From Chloroflexota bacterium (GTDB lineage Bacteria > Chloroflexota > Ktedonobacteria > Ktedonobacterales > JACDGC01): a DNA stretch of 43,697 bases. The position numbers and the translations under genes were made by a program. The DNA lies in NCBI GenBank assembly GCA_021778805.1, contig JAJYBV010000019.1, forward strand, positions 1 through 43,697. The letters are read 5' to 3'. Of the stretch, positions 8,983-16,389 are shown piece after piece (the stretch's first letter is position 1; each line of letters starts with the position of its first letter). The notes beneath the pieces are model-generated. The model was not told the DNA's origin. It made no database searches and saw only the letters and a program-made list of their open reading frames with translations.

Positions 8983-9066
8983 ATGCGCTTGAACTTTGCT
9001 GCAATTAATTTTTATTATCGCAGTACCTTTACACGCTCGTCTCTGACGAGTGGCGGCAGCGCATAA
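8983..9066 (+). CDS. aromatic-rich leader peptide (27 residues), candidate attenuation peptide
   Basis: ATG at 8983 to TAA at 9064-9066 gives 27 residues. The middle reads NFYYRSTF, so residues 10-12 are Phe-Tyr-Tyr, with further Phe at positions 5 and 16. Five aromatic residues in the first 16 is unusual for chance and matches control codons of phe/tyr-type leaders. The frame stays open upstream to 8863, but the promoter makes 8983 the first start on the transcript. The ribosome site is weak (GGAAAT). A terminator follows the stop by 26 nt. The function is inferred from layout: charged tRNA-Phe/Tyr would set the ribosome position and hence termination. Confidence 0.65.
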   Translation: MRLNFAAINFYYRSTFTRSSLTSGGSA

Positions 9067-9092
9067 GCCAAACAAGTTCCACCGTTAGAGAC

Positions 9093-9125
9093 ACGCAGAG
9101 GATATATATCCTCTGCGTTTTTTTA
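9093..9125 (+). terminator. intrinsic terminator of the attenuator
   Basis: A 26-bp perfect palindrome (ACGCAGAGGATAT and its complement, 9093-9118) is followed by seven further T. Directly before it, CGTTAGAGAC (9083-9092) can pair over ten positions, including one G-U, with GTCTCTGACG (9039-9048). That segment can alternatively form the small hairpin CTCGT/ACGAG (9036-9050), or pair six bases with CAGAGG inside the terminator's left arm. Competing structures of this kind are what an attenuator needs. The terminator sits 31 bp before the cmoA-aroH start codon. Confidence 0.8.
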
Positions 9126-9156
9126 TGGCAAAAAATTTACAGGAGAATCAGCGGCT

Positions 9157-10284
9157 ATGAAACAAACTAAACTTAAATATTCGGAGAAACGTGATACATT
9201 ATCTTTTCAGAAATCTTGGGAGTTTGACGCACATGTTGCCAATTGCTATGATGATATGCTGCAGCGGTCTGTGCCAGATTACGCGATGATGCGCCGTGCG
9301 GTAATAGCTATGGCAAAGAGATATGTGCAGCCAAAAAGCATTGTAGTAGATTTGGGCTGTTCCAACGGCGCCTTAATCAGCGAAATGCAGCGGGAAATTG
9401 CCGCGCCGGTTCGGTATATTGGTATTGATAATAGTCCCTCCATGCTTGCTGCGGCGCAGGATCGGCTTGCTCAAACAGCAGAAATTGCGCAGGCAGAATT
9501 GCGCAATATGGACTTGTGTTTAGAATATCCTCCGGAAATAGCTGACGTGGTTATTATCTCGCTTACTCTCCAATTTATTCCGGTTGAATATCGTCAGCGG
9601 CTGTTAACTCGCGCGGCGGAACATCTTAAACCCGGCGGAATTATTATTGTGGTGGATAAAATAATGGGCGCAACCACCGAAATTGATAGCGCAATGACAG
9701 AAATTTATTATGATTTAAAAATGATCAATGGCTATACTCAGGAACAAGTAGCGCAAAAAAAAGCGTCGCTGCAAGGGATTCAAATACCGCTAACAGCGGA
9801 GATGAATGAGCTGATGTTAAAAAACGCCGGATTCGCCAACACCGAACGTATTTGGCAGTGGATGAATTTTGCTGCTTGGGCAGCATTTCGGCCCAAAGCG
9901 CGTATCCCTGTAACTCGCGCTGTTCGTGGCGCTATTGCGGGGCAAACTAACTCTGCAGATTCCATTTTAGCTGATACCCGTTTTTTATTATCTGAAATTA
10001 TGCGGATAAATCAACTGGATCCACAAAATATCGTCAGTATTTTTTTTACCATGACAGAAGACCTCGATGCGGTTTTTCCGGCAAAAGCTGCCAGACAACT
10101 TGGGTGGACACATGCGGCGCTGATGTGCGCGCGCGAAATACCGGTAGTGAATTCATTGCAAGGGTGTGTTCGCGTACTGATCCAGATTCGGGAATATGAG
10201 GATACACCATTAAAATCGGTTTATTTAAGTGGCGCTGAAGTATTGCTGGAAAATGACGATAAGGAAAACTACAACCAGGTATAA
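9157..10284 (+). CDS. fused CmoA-like carboxy-SAM synthase and AroH-type chorismate mutase
   Basis: A continuous 375-residue frame with ribosome site AGGAGAA. Residues 1-248 match CmoA: DMLQRSVPDYA (33-43), the SAM loop VDLGCSNGALISEM (64-77), GIDNSPSM (89-96), SLTLQFIP (135-142), LKPGG (157-161), DLKMINGY (186-193) and the MNFAAWAAF ending. Residues 250-366 match AroH chorismate mutase: TRAVRGA (Arg254, Arg257), AVFPAKAARQL (305-315), Cys324 and Glu327 (CAREIPV), Arg339 (CVRV) and Tyr356 (VYL). These align with B. subtilis Arg7, Cys75, Glu78, Arg90 and Tyr108. Known chemistry: chorismate mutase converts chorismate to prephenate, and CmoA uses prephenate to carboxylate SAM for the cmo5U34 tRNA modification. 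The fusion would therefore channel prephenate (inference). E. coli Arg199, which contacts the carboxylate, is Lys202 here, so the N-terminal product needs testing. No cmoB is in the window. Confidence 0.85.
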   Translation: MKQTKLKYSEKRDTLSFQKSWEFDAHVANCYDDMLQRSVPDYAMMRRAVIAMAKRYVQPKSIVVDLGCSNGALISEMQREIAAPVRYIGIDNSPSMLAAAQDRLAQTAEIAQAELRNMDLCLEYPPEIADVVIISLTLQFIPVEYRQRLLTRAAEHLKPGGIIIVVDKIMGATTEIDSAMTEIYYDLKMINGYTQEQVAQKKASLQGIQIPLTAEMNELMLKNAGFANTERIWQWMNFAAWAAFRPKARIPVTRAVRGAIAGQTNSADSILADTRFLLSEIMRINQLDPQNIVSIFFTMTEDLDAVFPAKAARQLGWTHAALMCAREIPVVNSLQGCVRVLIQIREYEDTPLKSVYLSGAEVLLENDDKENYNQV

Positions 10285-10519
10285 GGTATATCACGTTATT
10301 TTTACTGAAATAACCAAGTGTTCATCGGTAATAAACATATGTGGAAAAATCCAGATGTTTGGCCGCGGCGCGCCATTATTATATATAATAATATAAAGTA
10401 ATTCCCTTGAGGCAAACCGTTCATTGTACTGATTGCACGAAGCTGCGCTTTCTGGCCAATACAGGGTATACCAGGCAGCCTGGAAAAAGAGAACACGATG
10501 TGGAGGCTCACGATTTCCT

Positions 10520-11785
10520 ATGATTACCATCATCGATCGGCGAACTGGCCGGCAATACGACTTAAAAGTAGCAGAAGGAACCATTAAGGCGGCTGATTTA
10601 CGTCAAATTAAGGTGGACGATACAGATTTTGGTCTGATGTCGTTTGATCCTGGATTGACCAATACCGCCTCGTGTCACAGTTCTATCACATTTATCGACG
10701 GCGATAAGGGAATACTACGCTATCGTGGTTACCCGATTGAGCAGCTTGCGGAAAAAAGCAGTTATATAGAAGTTATTTGGCTTTTGTTGCATGGCGAACT
10801 GCCTACTGCGCCGCAATTGCAAGAAGTACGCGCAGCGCTGGCTGCAAATAGCAAGACGCCTGCCGAAGTTTTACAAATGATTGCCGCATTGCCGGCTTCA
10901 ATGTACCCTATGGCGGCGCTTATTTCTGCCACTGCTGCTTTAGGCGCGGTATACCCAGATGCGCGCGCATTCAGCACACCGGAACAAAAAACCGCTCACA
11001 TTTACCGGATTATTGCGCAAATGCCTGCGCTTGCGGCGGCAATATACCGCAGGACGAAAGGCTTAAACTTTGTTGAGCCGGATCCATCCTTAAGTTTTGC
11101 CGGCAACTTTCTGCGCATGATGTTCAAAACAGACAACGAAACATATACACCTAACGCAACTTTAGAAAAAGCGCTAGATGTTTTGTTTATGCTGCATGAA
11201 GACCATGAACAAAATTGCAGCACCAGCGCCGTGCGCAATGTTGCATCTTCCGGCGCAGACCTGTATAGCTCTATGGCTGGCGGCGTTGCCGCACTGCTTG
11301 GCCCCTTGCACGGCGGCGCTAATGAAGCTGTACTGCGGATGCTGCACCAAATCGGCACAGTAGAAAATATTCCGGCGTTCGTCGAAAAAGTAAAATCCGG
11401 TGAAGGACGCTTGATGGGCTTTGGCCATAGAGTGTATAAAACATTTGATCCGCGCGCAAAAATAATTAAAGAGCTGGCGTATCAAGTGTTTGCTGTTACC
11501 GGCACTAACCCCTACTTAGATATTGCGATTAAACTGGAACAAATCGCTTTGGCTGATGAATATTTTATCAAGCGCAAACTCTACCCGAATGTCGATTTTT
11601 ACAGCGGATTAATCTATGAAGCAATGGGTATTCCGGTTGAAATGTTCCCGTTGCTGTTCGCTATTGGGCGCACCCCAGGCTGGACTTCCCAATGGCTGGA
11701 ATTTGAAAACGATCCGGAAAATAAAATTGTGCGGCCGCTGCAAATCTACACCGGATATGATCAGCGCGACGTTCCTGCTAAATAA
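10520..11785 (+). CDS. gltA: citrate synthase
   Basis: The 421-residue protein carries the citrate synthase active-site blocks in order: GPLHGGANEAVLRML (catalytic His), MGFGHRVYKTFDPRA (second catalytic His), and YPNVDFYSGLIYEAMG (catalytic Asp), then IGRTPGWTSQWLE. It condenses acetyl-CoA with oxaloacetate, the entry step of the TCA cycle. The start at 10520 is preferred to the open ATG at 10433 because GGAGG lies at 10502-10506 and the family begins near this point. The 235-bp gap before it holds an 18-bp AT palindrome at 10375-10392. A methylcitrate synthase role is not excluded. It has its own terminator. Confidence 0.93.
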   Translation: MITIIDRRTGRQYDLKVAEGTIKAADLRQIKVDDTDFGLMSFDPGLTNTASCHSSITFIDGDKGILRYRGYPIEQLAEKSSYIEVIWLLLHGELPTAPQLQEVRAALAANSKTPAEVLQMIAALPASMYPMAALISATAALGAVYPDARAFSTPEQKTAHIYRIIAQMPALAAAIYRRTKGLNFVEPDPSLSFAGNFLRMMFKTDNETYTPNATLEKALDVLFMLHEDHEQNCSTSAVRNVASSGADLYSSMAGGVAALLGPLHGGANEAVLRMLHQIGTVENIPAFVEKVKSGEGRLMGFGHRVYKTFDPRAKIIKELAYQVFAVTGTNPYLDIAIKLEQIALADEYFIKRKLYPNVDFYSGLIYEAMGIPVEMFPLLFAIGRTPGWTSQWLEFENDPENKIVRPLQIYTGYDQRDVPAK

Positions 11786-11810
11786 CCTTTTAAGCGTATA
11801 TAAGTTTGCT

Positions 11811-11847
11811 GGGATTTGGTATAATTGCCAAATCCCCTTTTTTATAG
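11811..11847 (+). terminator. intrinsic terminator after citrate synthase
   Basis: GGGATTTGG (11811-11819) pairs with CCAAATCCC after an 8-base loop and is followed by TTTTTT. It lies 26 bp after the gltA stop and ends about 13 bp before the next start codon. The loop happens to contain TATAAT, so the same DNA could hold a -10 box for the following gene. Confidence 0.75.
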
Positions 11848-11859
11848 CTAAGGAAATAT

Positions 11860-12672
11860 ATGAAATATTCTCGTTTAGGTTCAGTTTTTGTACTGATGAT
11901 TTTGTGTTCTGCTTCTTGCGGCTCCGTTAATGCAACACCTGCGCAAACTGTTTCGTCACGCGCCGCGCTGTGGATTCCGGCCGTACATTCATCTTGGCAG
12001 ATTCAATTAAGTGATGCGCCAACAGCGCCTTTTGCCTCTGTTGCAATTTATGATATTGATGGTTTTGACGCTTCGGCCTCATTAGTGGCGCAATTGCACG
12101 CACAGCATATACATGTACTTTGCTATATAGATGTGGGAAGCTGGGAAAATTTTCGCCCAGACGCCGGCAGATTTTCTACGCAGTTACTAGGTAAAACATT
12201 AAATGGCTACCCGAATGAACGATGGCTGGATATAAGGCAGATTGCTGCTCTTGCCCCAATTCTTACGGCGCGTATGCAAATGTGTAAAAATAAAGGATTT
12301 GACGCTATCGATCCTGATAATGTTAATGGGTATGAAAATGATACGGGATTTCCTTTGACTGCGCAGGAGCAAATTCAATTTAATTTGTTTATTGCGCAAA
12401 CCGCGCATTCACTGGGGCTTTCCGTTGGATTAAAGAATGATATCGATCAAATTCCTGAATTATTGCCATATTTTGATTGGGCGTTAAATGAGCAATGCTT
12501 TGAATATCAAGAATGCTCTACATTGCTGCCGTTTATCCAATCCGGAAAAGCAGTGTTTGAAATTGAATATAATCTTAAACCCAGCCAATTTTGCAGCCAG
12601 GCAAATGCATTGGATTTTAATTCACTCTTTAAAAACGTGAGTTTGGATGCGTTCCGTATCCCATGCCGCTAA
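11860..12672 (+). CDS. GH114-family lipoprotein, endo-alpha-1,4-polygalactosaminidase-like
   Basis: The 270-residue protein begins with a lipoprotein signal (hydrophobic core SVFVLMILCSAS then the lipobox SASCG with Cys20). The mature part is a TIM-barrel of the GH114/TM1410 type: VAIYDIDGFDASASLV, VLCYIDVGSWENFRPD, NERWLDIRQIA, KGFDAIDPDNVNGYEN, SVGLKNDIDQIPEL and the DWALNEQCFEY strand. The acidic residues at strand ends are the likely catalytic positions. Characterised relatives cut galactosamine-rich exopolysaccharides. It would be anchored to the outer face of the cytoplasmic membrane. The next gene encodes a large receptor-like protein on the same strand after its own promoter. Confidence 0.8.
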   Translation: MKYSRLGSVFVLMILCSASCGSVNATPAQTVSSRAALWIPAVHSSWQIQLSDAPTAPFASVAIYDIDGFDASASLVAQLHAQHIHVLCYIDVGSWENFRPDAGRFSTQLLGKTLNGYPNERWLDIRQIAALAPILTARMQMCKNKGFDAIDPDNVNGYENDTGFPLTAQEQIQFNLFIAQTAHSLGLSVGLKNDIDQIPELLPYFDWALNEQCFEYQECSTLLPFIQSGKAVFEIEYNLKPSQFCSQANALDFNSLFKNVSLDAFRIPCR

Positions 12673-12745
12673 TATTGTGGATTGGTCTCTGCTCTATCAT
12701 TTCTACCAAATATATTGCAATGCGCTATGCAAAAAGTTTAAGCTC

Positions 12746-12773
12746 TTGACGAAAGAGCAAATTTCCGTACAAT
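12746..12773 (+). promoter_or_regulatory. promoter before the pseudokinase-receptor gene
   Basis: TTGACG (12746-12751) and TACAAT (12768-12773) are separated by 16 bp. GCTCTT (12742-12747) and AAGAGC (12753-12758) form a short inverted repeat across the -35 box, which could be a repressor site or coincidence. Confidence 0.55.
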
Positions 12774-12839
12774 AAAAACTAAATATATTTCAAGCTTACT
12801 CTTTCGGCAGGTTTGTGAGAAGAAGGTTTTAAGAATACG

Positions 12840-15800
12840 ATGATCTGCAAAAATTGCGGTACTATGAATACACCGGACGCGCGCAATTGCGTTCAATGCG
12901 GTAGGCCGCTCGTCAGTTCTAATCAACTGATATCAAAGGCTCCCAGCCGGCCCAGAATGGCGCCGCTGGATCCGCAAAATAATAATCCCGCCGGAGATAA
13001 CTTGTTTGGCGGTGATAATTCTTACGATGTCACCCGGCGCGATTCTAATTCCACATCGGAAATTCCCCCGGCCGGGCAGTATCCATCTCGGCAAAATGGC
13101 GGCTCATCTGGGCCAATGCGGCGTTCCGGGCCAATACACCCATCAACACCGAATGATATATCTATGCAGCGATCAAATGCAGGGTATCCATTTAACTCGG
13201 CGACGCCACAAACACCGCAGCCACAGCAATTTGTTCGGCCGCCAAACCCGCCGCAGCATCGTTCCGGGCCGGTATACCCTTCTCAGCAGCCTGCTTCAGA
13301 GCCAAATAATAATAATAATCGACTGCCGGCGCCATATCGGCCAAATATGCCAAATGTACCAAATAATACTGGTTCGCCGCAGTTTGGGGCAAGCTCGATG
13401 CAGCCTTCCCGGCAGTTTCGCTCAATGCAGCAGGGCCAATCGGGACAGTGGGATTTATTTGAGGATGTCAGTAATTTATCCGGTCAGTGGAACATGCAGC
13501 AATTTCGGAATACTGGTTTTGGCGAAGGAAGTGTTATACGCAACGGACTTATACGTGTTTTAGGCGTATATGAGCCGATTCGCAAAATTACAATGCATTC
13601 AACAGTGCAGCGCTGGATGGCGGTAGATATGAGCCGCGGAGGTGATCGCATTATTCTTGTGCGAATTCCTCTACAAGATATGAACGCGATTGAAGCTGAT
13701 TTTTCCCGCGAAATGATCTCAAATAAATTGCGTGATATCAGTGAACATCCAAATGTGCAAAGATTTATTGACTCCTTCATCGATCAACAAGCGATCTATT
13801 TCATATTTGAGGCGATTGAAGGCAGATGGCTGAGTGACCGTGTAGAGGAATTAGGAACAATCAGTGAGCAATCGGCCAAAAAATTACTGGGTCAAGTGTT
13901 AGATGTTTGCGAATTTTTAGAAAATCAAAGGCCGTCTGTGCCGCATGGTGAAATTTCACCCGATTCGCTTTTATTATCAACGAATGAAGAAAAAATATAT
14001 GTTTGTAATTGGTCTATTCCGCTTTTAGCGCATGCGCTGAATGTTAAACTTCCCGGTAAACCTGCGCTGATAAAAAACTTTTCCCCGCCTGAAGCGGAAC
14101 CGGAAGAACCTAAAATTGCAAATGACTTATACGCCGCCGCTGCTTCATTTTATTATGCAATGACAGGCGCTAATATGGGAGTATATCATTCCGGTCTATT
14201 TCAGCCGATTCACCAACTTAACCCAGCTATTAGCGCATCCATGGATCGATTTATTAATAAATCACTGCGAGTGTCGGCGGCGCAGCGCTATATCGATACG
14301 GAAGATATGCGCATCGCTTTGGAAAAAACCGATCACAGGCAGCAAAAGCGCTTGAAAGATACGCAAGGTTCAACCGGTGGTATGTCGATTATTATCACCA
14401 CAATTGTTTCACTTATCGTGATTACCACGCTGATAACCGGTCTCATAATTCATGCACAGTTATCTTCTTCTTTGGTTTCAGTAACTCCGCAGCCAACACC
14501 TACAATTAACCCTACCGCGGTTGCGTTAGCGCAAGAAGGATTAGGCATTAGCGAGGGGCAAATGGCGTTTTATACTGCTGATACAGCAACATATAAACTT
14601 ACGCCGCAGCAAATTGTAGCGCAAGCGGCGGCTGGAACGGCAATACCTGCAGCTGCGGTTGCAGAAGCGCAAACAATGATTGGCGCACAATATTATGCGA
14701 AAGGCGATTACGCCAACGCGGTCATCTATTTTGCCGACGCCACAAAAACCGATCCCAGCAACCCTGAGGCCGCTATTTACCTAGCGAATGCGCAAATTAT
14801 GGCAAGCAGCAATTCCAAATTTATTACTCTTGCGGTCGCCAGCAGTTTTAGTGGGCAGGATCTTACCTCAACATTGCAGATTCTACGCGGGATATCAATA
14901 GCGCAAAACGAAATCAATTCCAGTGATGTGTATCCGGGGAAAGTAAAAATTGCTATTGCCAGCGTTGGGTCAGATGGATCCGGCGCAGTTCCTGTTGCGT
15001 CTTATCTTGTTAATATGGTGCAAAGCGGCAATGCCGACCATGTTGTTGGCGTTATTACTTGGGCGCCAAATAACTTAAATGCAAATTCTGCAACTTTAAT
15101 TCAACAAGCGGCCGGTATTTTAACTACAGCGCAAATTCCCATCATTGCTCCCGAAAGTGTTACCGATACGGTTGGTGGAACGCCGTATTTTTACACATTA
15201 ACAGCTTCAGTAGCTGAGCAAATGACAGCTATGGCGCAATTTGTCCTGCAAACATTCCGGCCGTTTTCTATTGAACTTGCAGTAGATCCTTCAAACGCCA
15301 GAAACCAAGAAGCGGCGTATATTATGAGTAAAGTACTTAGCAGTATTCCTAACGGCCCTAACGTACACACTGATAACATTTCACTGCAAAACAGCGCTTC
15401 GTTTACTGCCGCTGCAAAAGACACCGGCGTTTATGGCTCCGGCGCGGTAATTGTTATTGGCAGCGGCCAAGACACTATTGCTATGAATAAAGCGTTGATC
15501 TCATATGGCTTAAATACTCCCATTATTGCCGGACCAATGGCCGACACACCATCGCTTCTTGGCCAAGGAAATTCTGCAATGGCCCAGTATGCGCTTCAGC
15601 ATGCTGCACAGATGGGCAATATATATACACTAAGCCTTGCGGATCCTTCAATTTGGAGTTATTTAAATCAGCAGCCTCCTCAATTTTTTCAGAAATTTTT
15701 TGCAACCTTTTCAACGCAAACCAACGTTATTAACGCAGATCAAAATGCAATTTTATCCTATGATTCGGTGTATTTAATTGCAACTGCATTGGTCAATGCC

Positions 15801-16085
15801 AATGATTGGACAGCAAAAATTGTTCCTTCAACGCAATCCCTTCGCAACGCATTGGATGGCGTTACCCCTAGCCAGCCGTTTAACGGGGTTAGCGGACTCA
15901 TATCTTTTGATAGTCAAGGTTTGATTGTGCATCGCGCAATGGAAATTATGAATTTGCAAGTAAGTCAAAATTCAGTGAATAGTAATGGTCAGCATAATTT
16001 GATTTTGCAGATTGTAACCATAGTAAATGGCGCCAATTCAGTATGCGCAACTGCGGCGCAGCAAAATTCCTGCGCGCCGAATTAA
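12840..16085 (+). CDS. zinc ribbon - pseudokinase - transmembrane - type I periplasmic binding protein fusion
   Basis: The 1081-residue protein is preceded by a GAAGAAGG ribosome site. Domains in order: a double CxxC zinc ribbon (residues 3-21: CKNC and CVQC); a long Pro/Asn/Gln/Ser-rich linker (about 30-220); a kinase-like domain (about 240-500); one membrane helix (about 515-538); a TPR-like unit (about 611-655, AKGDYANAVIYFADATKTDP); and a leucine-binding-protein-like type I periplasmic domain (about 660-1070, starting ITLAVASSFSGQ). The kinase part is clearly degenerate: the ATP lysine strand reads ILVRIP, the catalytic loop is HGEISPDS in place of HRDLKPxN, and the DFG position is CNW. 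It therefore looks like a transmembrane sensor that binds a small molecule outside and signals through a non-catalytic kinase fold and zinc ribbon inside. The ligand is unknown; relatives of the outer domain bind amino acids or amides. Confidence 0.8.
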   Translation: MICKNCGTMNTPDARNCVQCGRPLVSSNQLISKAPSRPRMAPLDPQNNNPAGDNLFGGDNSYDVTRRDSNSTSEIPPAGQYPSRQNGGSSGPMRRSGPIHPSTPNDISMQRSNAGYPFNSATPQTPQPQQFVRPPNPPQHRSGPVYPSQQPASEPNNNNNRLPAPYRPNMPNVPNNTGSPQFGASSMQPSRQFRSMQQGQSGQWDLFEDVSNLSGQWNMQQFRNTGFGEGSVIRNGLIRVLGVYEPIRKITMHSTVQRWMAVDMSRGGDRIILVRIPLQDMNAIEADFSREMISNKLRDISEHPNVQRFIDSFIDQQAIYFIFEAIEGRWLSDRVEELGTISEQSAKKLLGQVLDVCEFLENQRPSVPHGEISPDSLLLSTNEEKIYVCNWSIPLLAHALNVKLPGKPALIKNFSPPEAEPEEPKIANDLYAAAASFYYAMTGANMGVYHSGLFQPIHQLNPAISASMDRFINKSLRVSAAQRYIDTEDMRIALEKTDHRQQKRLKDTQGSTGGMSIIITTIVSLIVITTLITGLIIHAQLSSSLVSVTPQPTPTINPTAVALAQEGLGISEGQMAFYTADTATYKLTPQQIVAQAAAGTAIPAAAVAEAQTMIGAQYYAKGDYANAVIYFADATKTDPSNPEAAIYLANAQIMASSNSKFITLAVASSFSGQDLTSTLQILRGISIAQNEINSSDVYPGKVKIAIASVGSDGSGAVPVASYLVNMVQSGNADHVVGVITWAPNNLNANSATLIQQAAGILTTAQIPIIAPESVTDTVGGTPYFYTLTASVAEQMTAMAQFVLQTFRPFSIELAVDPSNARNQEAAYIMSKVLSSIPNGPNVHTDNISLQNSASFTAAAKDTGVYGSGAVIVIGSGQDTIAMNKALISYGLNTPIIAGPMADTPSLLGQGNSAMAQYALQHAAQMGNIYTLSLADPSIWSYLNQQPPQFFQKFFATFSTQTNVINADQNAILSYDSVYLIATALVNANDWTAKIVPSTQSLRNALDGVTPSQPFNGVSGLISFDSQGLIVHRAMEIMNLQVSQNSVNSNGQHNLILQIVTIVNGANSVCATAAQQNSCAPN

Positions 16086-16127
16086 AATTGGAATCAAACT
16101 TGCAGAAAAGATAACAGCGATATTTGG

Positions 16128-16173
16128 TGTTTGGCGTTTCGTGCGAAGTAATTCATATTATTGACGCCAAACA
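16128..16173. repeat. inverted repeat in the 16086-16389 gap
   Basis: TGTTTGGCGT at 16128-16137 recurs as its reverse complement at 16164-16173 with a 26-base spacer. There is no T run, so a terminator for the receptor gene is doubtful. Further right in the same gap, TACAAT at 16325-16330 is a plausible -10 box for lon, with no convincing -35. No CIRCE-type heat-shock operator was seen. Confidence 0.4.
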
Positions 16174-16389
16174 TCGCTTCGTGTCAAAATAAGAAGATAC
16201 GGAAAATACCATTTTGCAATCCCTTCAAACAGCTTTATTGTGTTTTTTAGGGGATATGTTTGCAAATGAACCCAAAAAAGTTCTCACGCATATAAAATCC
16301 TGCTGAAGTTGGTTTTTATTATGATACAATATACTCACAGTGATTATCTGTCAAAATTATGTTTGGCAGTTTAAGGAGAGACACGTTAC

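Noticed and set aside
8863-9066. 67-residue frame extending the aromatic leader upstream
   Set aside because: The promoter at 8921-8949 lies inside it, so the transcript starts near 8956 and only the last 27 codons from 8983 can be translated from it.
10339-10401. 20-residue frame with two Trp before citrate synthase
   Set aside because: No ribosome site and no terminator or competing hairpins between it and gltA; the end is just the AT palindrome being read.
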